In this document: positions 7,119 to 14,206 of the stretch, piece by piece | Layout of the letters: each line of letters starts with the position of its first letter | Position numbering within the stretch: position 1 is the stretch's first letter | Origin: Bacteroidota bacterium | GTDB taxonomy: Bacteria; Bacteroidota; Bacteroidia; Bacteroidales; GCA-2748055 | DNA length: 15,541 bases | NCBI GenBank assembly: GCA_030642565.1 | Contig: DAOWNM010000023.1 | Coordinates: 1-15,541 of the forward strand | Direction: 5' to 3' | Notes under the pieces: generated by a model | Database searches by the model: none | What the model was told of the DNA's origin: nothing | What the model saw: the letters and a program-made list of their open reading frames with translations, nothing else | Translations under genes and position numbers: made by a program

Positions 7119-7206
7119 CGGAGAGAAAGGGATTCGAACCCCCGGTGCCCGCAAGGAGCACAACGGTTTTCGAGACCGCCCCGTTCGACCACTCCGGCAT
7201 CTCTCC
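7119..7206 (-). tRNA. tRNA-Ser (anticodon CGA)
   Basis: This is an 88-base class II tRNA. The acceptor stem is GGAGAGA paired with TCTCTCC, with discriminator G. The D-arm region contains GGTCGAACGG, and the anticodon stem GCGGT/ACCGT closes the loop CTCGAAA, giving anticodon CGA, which reads UCG serine codons. A long variable arm (TGCTCCTTGCGGGCA) and the T-arm GGGGGTTCGAATCCC are present. The CCA end is not encoded (CAG follows the discriminator), so it must be added enzymatically. It is a single-gene unit with its own -7 element upstream and a strong terminator downstream. Confidence 0.97.
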
Positions 7207-7215
7207 GGACTGGTG

Positions 7216-7223
7216 CAAAATTA
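7216..7223 (-). promoter_or_regulatory. -7 element of the tRNA-Ser promoter
   Basis: On the minus strand TAATTTTG matches the Bacteroidota sigma-A -7 consensus TAnnTTTG in full and ends 9 bases before the tRNA 5' end, so transcription would start a few bases upstream of the mature tRNA. A TTG lies further upstream, but its spacing (about 26 bases) is longer than the usual 19-21, so the -33 part is unclear. Confidence 0.6.
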
Positions 7224-7268
7224 TAATAATTATGCGATATTTATGATATCAAATCAATACCCTGTTTT

Positions 7269-8174
7269 ATGCGTAACTTCTCTGCTGTTATACTGATTAT
7301 ATCACTCTCTGTTTTACACTTTGGTTGTAACACTATATCCCCGGTTATCACTGATGAAGCAGGCTATATGGAGGAGATTGAAAACTGGCAGCAACAGCGG
7401 ATCGGGAAATTGAAAGATGAAAATGGCTGGCTCAGCCTGGCCGGACTGTTCTGGCTGGAGCAGGGAGAGAACAGTTTTGGATCCGATCCTGCCAACAACA
7501 TTGTTTTCCCTGAAAAAGCAGAGGCATTCTGTGGCACCCTGATGCTTGACAGCGGAACGGTCACACTCAGGGTTGCGGAAGGAGTCGGGATTTCGGTGAA
7601 GGATTCCCTGGTCACCGAGATAAAACTGGCAGATGATCAATCCAAAAACAACACCCATCTGCAACAGGGCGACCTGGCCTGGTATATTATCAAGCGGAGC
7701 GACCGGTACGGGATCCGCCTCAGGGATCATAAGCATCCCCGCATCGACGAACTGGATCATATTCCCTCCTATCCTGTGCAGACCAGCTATGTGGTAGAGG
7801 CCTATCTGGAACCATTTGATTCACCAAGGACCATGATTGTGGCCACTCCGGTGGAGGGCTTTACAGAATCGTATCAGTGTCCGGGCACCTTAAATTTCAG
7901 GCTCAATGGCAAGGAGCTGAAACTCCATCCATTCACCTCGGGCAATGGCTATTTCCTGGTGATTGCCGACGAAACCACCGGTCTGGACACCTACGGAGCA
8001 GGTAGGTTTATGTATGCCACACCCGATTCATCCGGACGGATCATCCTTGACTTCAACAGGGCTTACAATCCACCCTGTGCCTTCAGTCCCTTTGCCACCT
8101 GTCCCATGCCACCCAGGGAGAATTTCCTGTCGGTAGCCATAGAGGCGGGCGAAATGTCGGTTCACCTGCATTAA
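7269..8174 (+). CDS. DUF1684-domain lipoprotein
   Basis: The protein has 301 residues. The signal peptide ends in LHFGC (lipid Cys20), so an envelope lipoprotein is predicted. The rest is a DUF1684 domain, recognised by WQQQRIGKLKDENGWLSLAG and LFWLEQGENSFGSDPAN near the start and by the conserved tail DFNRAYNPPCAFSPFATCP followed by PPRENFLSVAIEAGE. The family is widespread and of unknown biochemical function; the conserved Asn, Pro and Cys/His-rich tail suggests a defined binding or active site, but none is established to my knowledge. It is the first gene of a plus-strand group, 30 bases before a dipeptide epimerase gene, so a role in the same envelope or peptide process is possible by context only. 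Confidence 0.85.
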   Translation: MRNFSAVILIISLSVLHFGCNTISPVITDEAGYMEEIENWQQQRIGKLKDENGWLSLAGLFWLEQGENSFGSDPANNIVFPEKAEAFCGTLMLDSGTVTLRVAEGVGISVKDSLVTEIKLADDQSKNNTHLQQGDLAWYIIKRSDRYGIRLRDHKHPRIDELDHIPSYPVQTSYVVEAYLEPFDSPRTMIVATPVEGFTESYQCPGTLNFRLNGKELKLHPFTSGNGYFLVIADETTGLDTYGAGRFMYATPDSSGRIILDFNRAYNPPCAFSPFATCPMPPRENFLSVAIEAGEMSVHLH

Positions 8175-8204
8175 TCCACTAAGTAATAATGAATTAAAGA
8201 GATC

Positions 8205-9320
8205 ATGAACAAACCAATCATCACGAAAGTCGAAGTCATCAAACTGAACATTCCCTACAAGGAGCCATTTGTGATCTCACTGGGTGTGATCCCTGAAGCC
8301 ACCAATGTGGTGGTCCGGATCCACACCAACACGGGTTTGACAGGTACAGGAGAGTGCGCCCCATTTGTATTTATCGTAGGTGAAACACAGGAAACTGTTT
8401 TCGAACTTGCCAAGCAGGTGGGGAAAATGGTGGTGGGCAGGGACCCCTTTGCCATCGGGGAGCGGCTCCATGAGATCGACCGGGCGGTGAAAGGAAACCC
8501 CACTATGAAGAGTGCCTTTGATATGGCCCTCTACGACCTGCTGGCGCTCAGGGCGAACATGCCGCTCTACCAGTTGTTGGGGGGCAGTAACAACAGGGAG
8601 ATCCATACCGACATGACCATCAGCATAGGCGATCCTGAGAAAGTGTCCCGCGATGCCATGGAGTTTAAGAGGGCCGGATTTCCTGCCATCAAGGTCAAAC
8701 TGGGAACCACCTCCAGGGAAGATGTGGCCCGGATCAAAGCGATCCGCGAAGCAGTGGGCCCCGACTATCCCATCCGGATCGATGCCAACCAGGGATGGGA
8801 CACCATTACTGCCATTGAAACACTGAAATCACTGGAACCATTTGGAATAGAGCATTGTGAAGAGCCCATTCCCCACTGGAACAATCGCGAACTGGTGAAG
8901 GTGAGGGAGAACAGTCCCATCCCCATCATGGCCGATGAATCGGTATTTGACCACCACGATGCCTTCCGGCTGGCAAGCATGGGTGCCTGCGACTACTTCA
9001 ATATCAAATTCTCCAAATCGGGAGGCATCAACAATGCACTGAAAATTGTAGCGGTGGCTGAAGCTGCCGGCATCAAGTGCCAGGTGGGATGCATGTCAGA
9101 ATCCCGCTTTGCACTCACTGCCCTGATGCACCTGGTACTGGCCAGGGACACCATTGTACACTACGATATGGACTCCTCACTGATGCTGGATCACGACCCG
9201 GTCACCGGAGGAATTGAATATATAGGATCCGGACAATGGATCATTGGAGAGAACCCAGGAATCGGTGCAGCTTTTGATGAAGCATTCCTGGAGTCCATGG
9301 AGAAAGTCACCATTTCTTAA
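8205..9320 (+). CDS. Dipeptide epimerase (enolase superfamily), cytoplasmic
   Basis: The protein has 371 residues and no signal peptide. Enolase-superfamily members of this subgroup epimerise dipeptides, classically L-Ala-D-Glu to L-Ala-L-Glu during murein recycling. The catalytic set is complete: the acid/base Lys163-x-Lys165 (IKVKLG), metal ligands Asp193 (DANQGW), Glu219 (EEP) and Asp244 (ADES), Lys268 on the other side (NIKFSKSGG), and the Asp321-Met-Asp323 pair that, as a D-x-D motif, marks dipeptide epimerases by binding the substrate ammonium group. An N-terminal capping domain (about 1-130) precedes the barrel. The exact dipeptide is uncertain because specificities vary widely in the family. 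It lies between the DUF1684 gene (30 bases) and a PLP enzyme gene (15 bases), probably as one operon. A Tat-exported paralogue is encoded at 13058-14206. Confidence 0.88.
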   Translation: MNKPIITKVEVIKLNIPYKEPFVISLGVIPEATNVVVRIHTNTGLTGTGECAPFVFIVGETQETVFELAKQVGKMVVGRDPFAIGERLHEIDRAVKGNPTMKSAFDMALYDLLALRANMPLYQLLGGSNNREIHTDMTISIGDPEKVSRDAMEFKRAGFPAIKVKLGTTSREDVARIKAIREAVGPDYPIRIDANQGWDTITAIETLKSLEPFGIEHCEEPIPHWNNRELVKVRENSPIPIMADESVFDHHDAFRLASMGACDYFNIKFSKSGGINNALKIVAVAEAAGIKCQVGCMSESRFALTALMHLVLARDTIVHYDMDSSLMLDHDPVTGGIEYIGSGQWIIGENPGIGAAFDEAFLESMEKVTIS

Positions 9321-9335
9321 TCCAAAAACATACGC

Positions 9336-10484
9336 ATGGCACATTCGAGCAAACACTATACCATGGAGAGCAGGACCGGCACAAATGTGGTCCTCAATGG
9401 AAAGAGTTACCTCTATTTTGCCGGAACCAGCTATTTCCAGCTCCACTCCCATCCTGATATGATCAAGGCTGCCAACGATGCCACGCTGCTTTACGGGATA
9501 GGGAGTGCTACCACCCGGGCCTTGACAGGCACCACTCCCCTTCTTGAAAAGATAGAGCAGAAACTGGCCAGTTATTTTAACACCGAAGATGCCGTATACC
9601 TTCCTTCCGGTTACCTGAGCAGCCTGGCAGGACTGAAAGCACTTGACGAGATGGGATTGTACCAGGTAATCTTCCTGGATGAAGGATCACACTATAGCCT
9701 GGAAGAAGGAGCTACAGCAACTGGGAAACCAGTTATTCCCTTCCGAAACAGGGACCTGGATGATCTGGAAGCCAAAATGAAAAAGCACCTGGGGAAAGGT
9801 CAGAGTCCCCTTGTGGCCAGTGACGGCCTCTTCCCTGTAATGGGAACCCTTGCCCCAGTCAGGGATTACCTTGATATGGCTCTGAAATATGATGGTGTGA
9901 TATGGGTTGATGATGCCCATGGTGTAGGAATCCTGGGGGTACACGGGCGGGGTACCTGTGAAGCACTGGGAACCCCCTCCAACAGGATATACCTGGGGGC
10001 CACCCTCTCCAAAGCATTTGGTGCATATGGTGGCATCATTGCAGGCAGAAAAGATTTCATCCATAAGATCCGCTCCGGAAGTGTGATGACAGGTTCCAGC
10101 TCACCGATGAATGCTGCAGTGGCAGCTGGTCTCAAAGGATTGGAACTGGTCCAGGAGAGTCACAGCCTGCGAAAAAAACTCTGGGATAATGCAAGGTACC
10201 TGAGAGAGGGCCTTCTGCATATGGGGATCAAAAACGAGGTCGTATTCATTCCGGAAATACATGGAACCATACCCATTTTCTCGTTTGCACACAGAGATGC
10301 TTCAACCATGAAAACGATTCACAACTTCCTGATAAAGCAGGGCATCTATACTCAGTATACTTCATACAAAGGTGCCGGATCTGAAGGAGTACTAAGGGTT
10401 GTGGTTACCTCCTCGCATAAAAAAGTGGAGATCGTACGGTTTACCCATACATTGAAAGAGGCTTTACGCTCCCTCAGGTCATAG
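9336..10484 (+). CDS. Alpha-oxoamine synthase-like PLP-dependent enzyme (BioF/Kbl family fold)
   Basis: The protein has 382 residues and is a fold-type I PLP enzyme of aminotransferase class I/II. Relatives condense an amino acid with an acyl-CoA (8-amino-7-oxononanoate synthase, glycine C-acetyltransferase). Visible landmarks are a GIGSATTRALTGTTPLLEKIE segment (54-74, cf. GSGGSR..TG), SGYLSSLAGL (91-100), the PLP-nitrogen Asp192 and ring-stacking His195 in DDAHGVG, and the Schiff-base Lys226 in TLSKAFGAYGG. The segment TGSSSPMNAAV (252-262) differs from the STALPPA-like stretch of known synthases, so the substrate may be unusual. No biotin or threonine-degradation gene is nearby; the neighbours handle dipeptides. 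Its start follows the epimerase stop by 15 bases, and its 3' end overlaps the convergent nhaC by 11 bp. Annotation as biotin synthesis would be unsafe. Confidence 0.82.
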   Translation: MAHSSKHYTMESRTGTNVVLNGKSYLYFAGTSYFQLHSHPDMIKAANDATLLYGIGSATTRALTGTTPLLEKIEQKLASYFNTEDAVYLPSGYLSSLAGLKALDEMGLYQVIFLDEGSHYSLEEGATATGKPVIPFRNRDLDDLEAKMKKHLGKGQSPLVASDGLFPVMGTLAPVRDYLDMALKYDGVIWVDDAHGVGILGVHGRGTCEALGTPSNRIYLGATLSKAFGAYGGIIAGRKDFIHKIRSGSVMTGSSSPMNAAVAAGLKGLELVQESHSLRKKLWDNARYLREGLLHMGIKNEVVFIPEIHGTIPIFSFAHRDASTMKTIHNFLIKQGIYTQYTSYKGAGSEGVLRVVVTSSHKKVEIVRFTHTLKEALRSLRS

Positions 10485-11955
10485 CAAATCCCATCAACAG
10501 GTATATCAGCACGGTGATCGTCCCTGTAACCAGTGCATAGGGCAGCTGTGTTCTAACGTGATCGATATGATCGGATGCGGAAGCCATGGAAGAGATCATG
10601 GTGGTATCGGAAATGGGCGAACAGTGATCTCCGAAAACGCCACCTCCCATGGTGGCGGCTACCACCAGGAACAGATTGGCTCCATGCATCTCTGCCATGG
10701 GCAGGGCAATGGAGATCATAATGGCAAAGGTGCCCCAGGAGGTCCCTGTGGAAAATGCGATAAAGGAGGAGAGTACAAACACCACGGCCGGCAGCAGTGC
10801 TGGTGAGAGCCAGCCCTCCGTAATTCCTGCCACATACAGACCGGTTCCCAGCGTGTTGCACACATGACTGATGGAGAAGGCAAGCATCATCAGGAGGGCC
10901 AGCGGCATCAATTCACTGATCCCTTTCAGAATCAGGCTGACCATCTTTTTCACCTTCATAATGCCCTGAGCCCGGTAGAGAACCATTGCCACCAGGATCG
11001 AACTGGTCACCGCATACAACACAGCTGATGATCCCGATCCGCGCCCCATGGCACTGATGAAATGATCCAGAAATCCATTGGAACCCTGCACCTCTTCCCA
11101 ACCGGTATAAGCCAGGAACAGAATCATCATTACCACCATGGTCAGCAATGGAACCACCATATTCATAGCCCTGGGTCTGATCCCCTCTTTCATTTCGTAA
11201 GAGGTAACCTCATCAGATACCAACGGCCTGGATCCGTCATTCAGGAGCTTCCCCGTCTCCCTTGTACGTCTCTCAGCCCTGGCCATGGGACCAAAATCTT
11301 TGCGGGTAACAATCACCAAAAACACCATAAGGATGGTGAGTATGGGATAAAAGTTGTAGGCCATGGCCGAGATCATGGTCCTGAAAGGTGCTTCAATACC
11401 CTGTGTAAGCAGCAGACCCATGATAAAGGCACCCCATGCATTGAAGGGGATCAGGATGGAACTGGGAGCCGAACTGGAATCGGCAATATAGGCCAGCTTT
11501 TCCCGGGGAATCTTCAGCCTGTCAAACACCGGTCGAAAAAGGGTCCCTACTGTGAGTGAACTGATACTGGTCTCAATGAAAAGCAGCACACCGATGGCCA
11601 GGGCCAGAACTTCTACCACCACCCTGCTCTTCCCGATCTTCTTCTGTTCCATGGAGTAGAGCATCTTATCGATCCCCACAATAAATCCCCTGACACCCCC
11701 CGAATATTGAATAAAGATCAGCAAAGCCCCCACAAGAGCACTGAACATGATGGTCCGGGTATTGCCCGGATTTTTAAATACATCCACAAATCCCTCCAGG
11801 GTAGCCAGGGTTCCCTGAACCGGGTTCCAGTCGCTGATGATCAGCCAGCCCAGCCAGATCCCCACCACCAGTGAGATATAAACCTGCCTGGTCCTTAATG
11901 CAAGAATAATGGCCAGCAGAGGCGGCAGTACAGAGAGTACCCCAAAATCATTCAT
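10474..11955 (-). CDS. nhaC: NhaC-family Na+/H+ antiporter-like transporter
   Basis: The protein has 493 residues and many hydrophobic segments, consistent with a polytopic inner-membrane transporter of about 11-13 spans, with a hydrophilic loop at about 220-265. Family motifs include LFIETSISSLTVGTLFRPV, DSSSAPSSILIPFNAWGAF, STGTSWGTFAIMISIALPM and the GGGVFGDHCSPISDTT block near the C-terminus, typical of NhaC and related carriers. Many proteins annotated as NhaC exchange substrates other than sodium, including amino acids and organic acids. It is the last gene of the minus-strand operon, 29 bases after the LD-carboxypeptidase, and nothing else in the operon could move released peptides or amino acids inward. 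Inference: it may import products or supply the ion gradient. Its 3' end overlaps the convergent PLP-enzyme gene. Confidence 0.88.
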   Translation of the reverse strand: MNDFGVLSVLPPLLAIILALRTRQVYISLVVGIWLGWLIISDWNPVQGTLATLEGFVDVFKNPGNTRTIMFSALVGALLIFIQYSGGVRGFIVGIDKMLYSMEQKKIGKSRVVVEVLALAIGVLLFIETSISSLTVGTLFRPVFDRLKIPREKLAYIADSSSAPSSILIPFNAWGAFIMGLLLTQGIEAPFRTMISAMAYNFYPILTILMVFLVIVTRKDFGPMARAERRTRETGKLLNDGSRPLVSDEVTSYEMKEGIRPRAMNMVVPLLTMVVMMILFLAYTGWEEVQGSNGFLDHFISAMGRGSGSSAVLYAVTSSILVAMVLYRAQGIMKVKKMVSLILKGISELMPLALLMMLAFSISHVCNTLGTGLYVAGITEGWLSPALLPAVVFVLSSFIAFSTGTSWGTFAIMISIALPMAEMHGANLFLVVAATMGGGVFGDHCSPISDTTMISSMASASDHIDHVRTQLPYALVTGTITVLIYLLMGFAMT

Positions 11956-11984
11956 CGTACTAAAATAGTGATAATGTGGGAAAC

Positions 11985-13061
11985 TTAAACTACAGCCGGT
12001 TCCAGCAACCTGAAGCTGTTTTTATCCGCATCCATTCCCGCCATAATCCCGGTGGGGATGGTGATCATCCGTTTGATGTGACCAAAGGAGAGTCCATAGG
12101 AAACCGGAATGCCCAGAGGTTTCAACAGGTCATCCAGCGCCACCTTCAGGGAAAGCGTTGGTTCCTCATTGATATTGCACTCTCCGAATACACCCATCAC
12201 GATACCAGCTGCCCTCTTCAGATTGGTTCCCGACAGCAGATGGAAGATCATTTTATCCACCCGGTAGGTCTTCTCTCCGACCTCTTCCAGGTAGACAATC
12301 CTGTTCTCAAAATCGGGTTCAAACCGTGTACCAATCATGGAATCAAGCACACTGATATTGCCCCCTGTTAAAACTCCTTCTGCTGCTCCCCCGGTAAGGG
12401 TATAGCAGTCAAATTCAGGGTTGCCCCTGGTATCTTTCTCCCGCTTGTATGGATATTTATACTCCCCTTTTGGTTTCAGCAAAACCTTGTTGATCGATTT
12501 CACACTGAACCTGTTAAAGTCAGAGATCCCCACGGGTCCGTGAAAAGTGACCAGTCCGGTCTCCTGGTAGATGGAGGTGATCAGTGCTGTAATATCACTG
12601 TACCCTATAAACGCCTTTGGATGCTTTCGAATCTGATCATAATCAAGCAGATCCAGGATCCTGATGGAACCATAACCACCCCGCACACACCAGATGCCAT
12701 CCACATCTTCGCGGGAGAACATCTCCATCAACTCCTCGGCCCGTTCCCGGTCTATTCCGGCAAAATAGCCATACTCCGACAGCACAGAGTCGTTGTAGGT
12801 GGTGCGGAACCCCATCTCCTCCAGTCTGGTGATACAGTCGGTCAGCTGCTCTTCGGTCACAGAACTTCCAGGAGTAACCAGTCCAATCTGATCCCCCTCT
12901 TTTAAGCGCTTGGGCAGGATCCGGGGAGGCCTGACTCCTGTGTGATGTTCCTGAACCGATGAATCCGGTTCCAGGGAACCTGCGCACAACCCCGTAACTG
13001 AAGCGGCGGTCACAGCCGCCAGGGCTCCTGACTTCTTGATAAATGTTCTTCTGCTGGTCAT
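11985..13061 (-). CDS. LD-carboxypeptidase (peptidase family S66) with Tat signal
   Basis: The protein has 358 residues. S66 enzymes remove the terminal D-Ala from murein tetrapeptides; relatives also act on microcin C7-type compounds. The catalytic triad is visible: Ser155 in GYSD (nucleophile elbow), Glu259 in YLEEVGEKT and His328 in FGHIKR. DGIWCVRGGYGS (121-132) and LTGGNISVL (231-239) are typical of the family. Known LdcA enzymes are cytoplasmic, but this one begins with a twin-arginine signal (SRRTFIKKSG, hydrophobic 12-27), so a folded enzyme is predicted to be exported. VTGLC does not form a good lipobox, so it may be soluble after cleavage. Its ATG overlaps the stop of the upstream epimerase as ATGA, indicating translational coupling. 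It is a YkfA-like member of a murein-peptide set. Confidence 0.9.
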   Translation of the reverse strand: MTSRRTFIKKSGALAAVTAASVTGLCAGSLEPDSSVQEHHTGVRPPRILPKRLKEGDQIGLVTPGSSVTEEQLTDCITRLEEMGFRTTYNDSVLSEYGYFAGIDRERAEELMEMFSREDVDGIWCVRGGYGSIRILDLLDYDQIRKHPKAFIGYSDITALITSIYQETGLVTFHGPVGISDFNRFSVKSINKVLLKPKGEYKYPYKREKDTRGNPEFDCYTLTGGAAEGVLTGGNISVLDSMIGTRFEPDFENRIVYLEEVGEKTYRVDKMIFHLLSGTNLKRAAGIVMGVFGECNINEEPTLSLKVALDDLLKPLGIPVSYGLSFGHIKRMITIPTGIMAGMDADKNSFRLLEPAVV

Positions 13062-14206
13062 GTAGAGGGATAAATCTTTTTTATTCCGATACCGGGCAGA
13101 TTGTTCAGGGTCACCTTGCCATCGACCACCTTCATACCTTCATAGATGTCATTGCTGATTAACAGGTTACCATCCAGGTCGGCCCAGTCCACCAGCGGGG
13201 AGAGCTGGGATGCTGCTGAGACTGCGCAGGAAGTTTCTGTCATACAGCCGATCATTACCTTCATCTCCAGTGCCCTGGCTACAGTGATCATCTTGTGTGC
13301 TTCGCGCAGCCCTGTACTTTTCATCAACTTGATGTTGATTCCCGAATAGACTCCTTTGAATGCAGCCACATCACCCAGACGCTGAAATGCCTCATCGGCA
13401 ATGATGGGTAGGGGACTGTTTTCGGTGAGCCACGCCATATCATCCACCGCGGTTTTAGGGAGGGGCTGTTCCACAAACTCTATTCCCTGTTCAGCAAGCC
13501 AGTGTACCATCTCCAGTGCCTGGTGCTTCTCCTTCCAACCCTGGTTCACATCCACATAGATGGGAACGTCGGTCACCGAACGCACCGTATTGATCATCTC
13601 CCTGTCATTGCCTCCACCCAGTTTCACCTTCAATACCCTGAAACGGGCTGCCTCCTCGGTTTTCATCCTGACCACTTCGGGACTATCGATCCCGATGGTA
13701 AATGAGGTCATGGGTGTGTTGTCCGGGTTGATTCCCCAGAGCCTGTAGAGTGGTTGATTCACCAGTTTTCCTATCAGATCATGCAGGGCAATGTCCACAC
13801 ATGCCTTGGCAGCCCGGTTTCCCTCATTGATGGAATCCACATATTCAAGAATATCATCCAGCATAAAGGGATCGTTGAACTGCTCCAGGTCCACCTTTTT
13901 CAGAAAACCGATGACCGATGCCTGCGACTCTCCCAGGTAGGGGGGCATGGAGGCCTCCCCGTACCCGGTAAAACCTTCGTATTTGATTTCGGTGAGCACC
14001 ACCGGAGTGGTATCCCTTGAATTGCCAGCCACTGTAAAGGTATGCCGCAGCTTCAATTCATAAGGTCTGAAGCTCAGTTTCATCTTTCCATTACCAATAA
14101 CAGCAGGCGCTTTGTTATCTATGGTAGTGCATGCTGCCAGTGGCAATGTGGTGGCCATGGAGGCCACTCCCATACTTTTTAAAAAGTTCCTTCTTCCGTG
14201 CTTCAT
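13058..14206 (-). CDS. Dipeptide epimerase with Tat lipoprotein signal
   Basis: The protein has 382 residues. The N-terminus carries a twin-arginine motif (GRRNFLKSMG) and a lipobox (LAAC, Cys26), predicting a Tat-exported, membrane-anchored enzyme. The mature part is a full enolase-superfamily dipeptide epimerase: Lys193-x-Lys195 (LKVKLG), metal ligands Asp219 (VDVNQGW), Glu246 (VEQPLP) and Asp271 (ADEA), Lys293 (NIKLMKS), and the substrate-binding Asp343-Leu-Asp345 in DLDGN, close to the DLDGP of L-Ala-D/L-Glu epimerases. Cys321-Met-Thr-Glu is the usual CMxE stretch. ATGA overlaps join it to the NlpC/P60 gene upstream and the LD-carboxypeptidase downstream. The expected role is to turn L-Ala-D-Glu released by the NlpC/P60 enzyme into L-Ala-L-Glu, here in the periplasm. 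It is clearly divergent from the plus-strand epimerase, so not a recent duplicate. Confidence 0.9.
   Translation of the reverse strand: MKHGRRNFLKSMGVASMATTLPLAACTTIDNKAPAVIGNGKMKLSFRPYELKLRHTFTVAGNSRDTTPVVLTEIKYEGFTGYGEASMPPYLGESQASVIGFLKKVDLEQFNDPFMLDDILEYVDSINEGNRAAKACVDIALHDLIGKLVNQPLYRLWGINPDNTPMTSFTIGIDSPEVVRMKTEEAARFRVLKVKLGGGNDREMINTVRSVTDVPIYVDVNQGWKEKHQALEMVHWLAEQGIEFVEQPLPKTAVDDMAWLTENSPLPIIADEAFQRLGDVAAFKGVYSGINIKLMKSTGLREAHKMITVARALEMKVMIGCMTETSCAVSAASQLSPLVDWADLDGNLLISNDIYEGMKVVDGKVTLNNLPGIGIKKIYPST

Noticed and set aside
6934..7218. A 94-residue minus-strand open frame containing MPEWSNGAVSKTVVLLAG
   Set aside because: It is the well-known false translation of a tRNA-Ser gene; the tRNA cloverleaf at 7119-7206 explains it.
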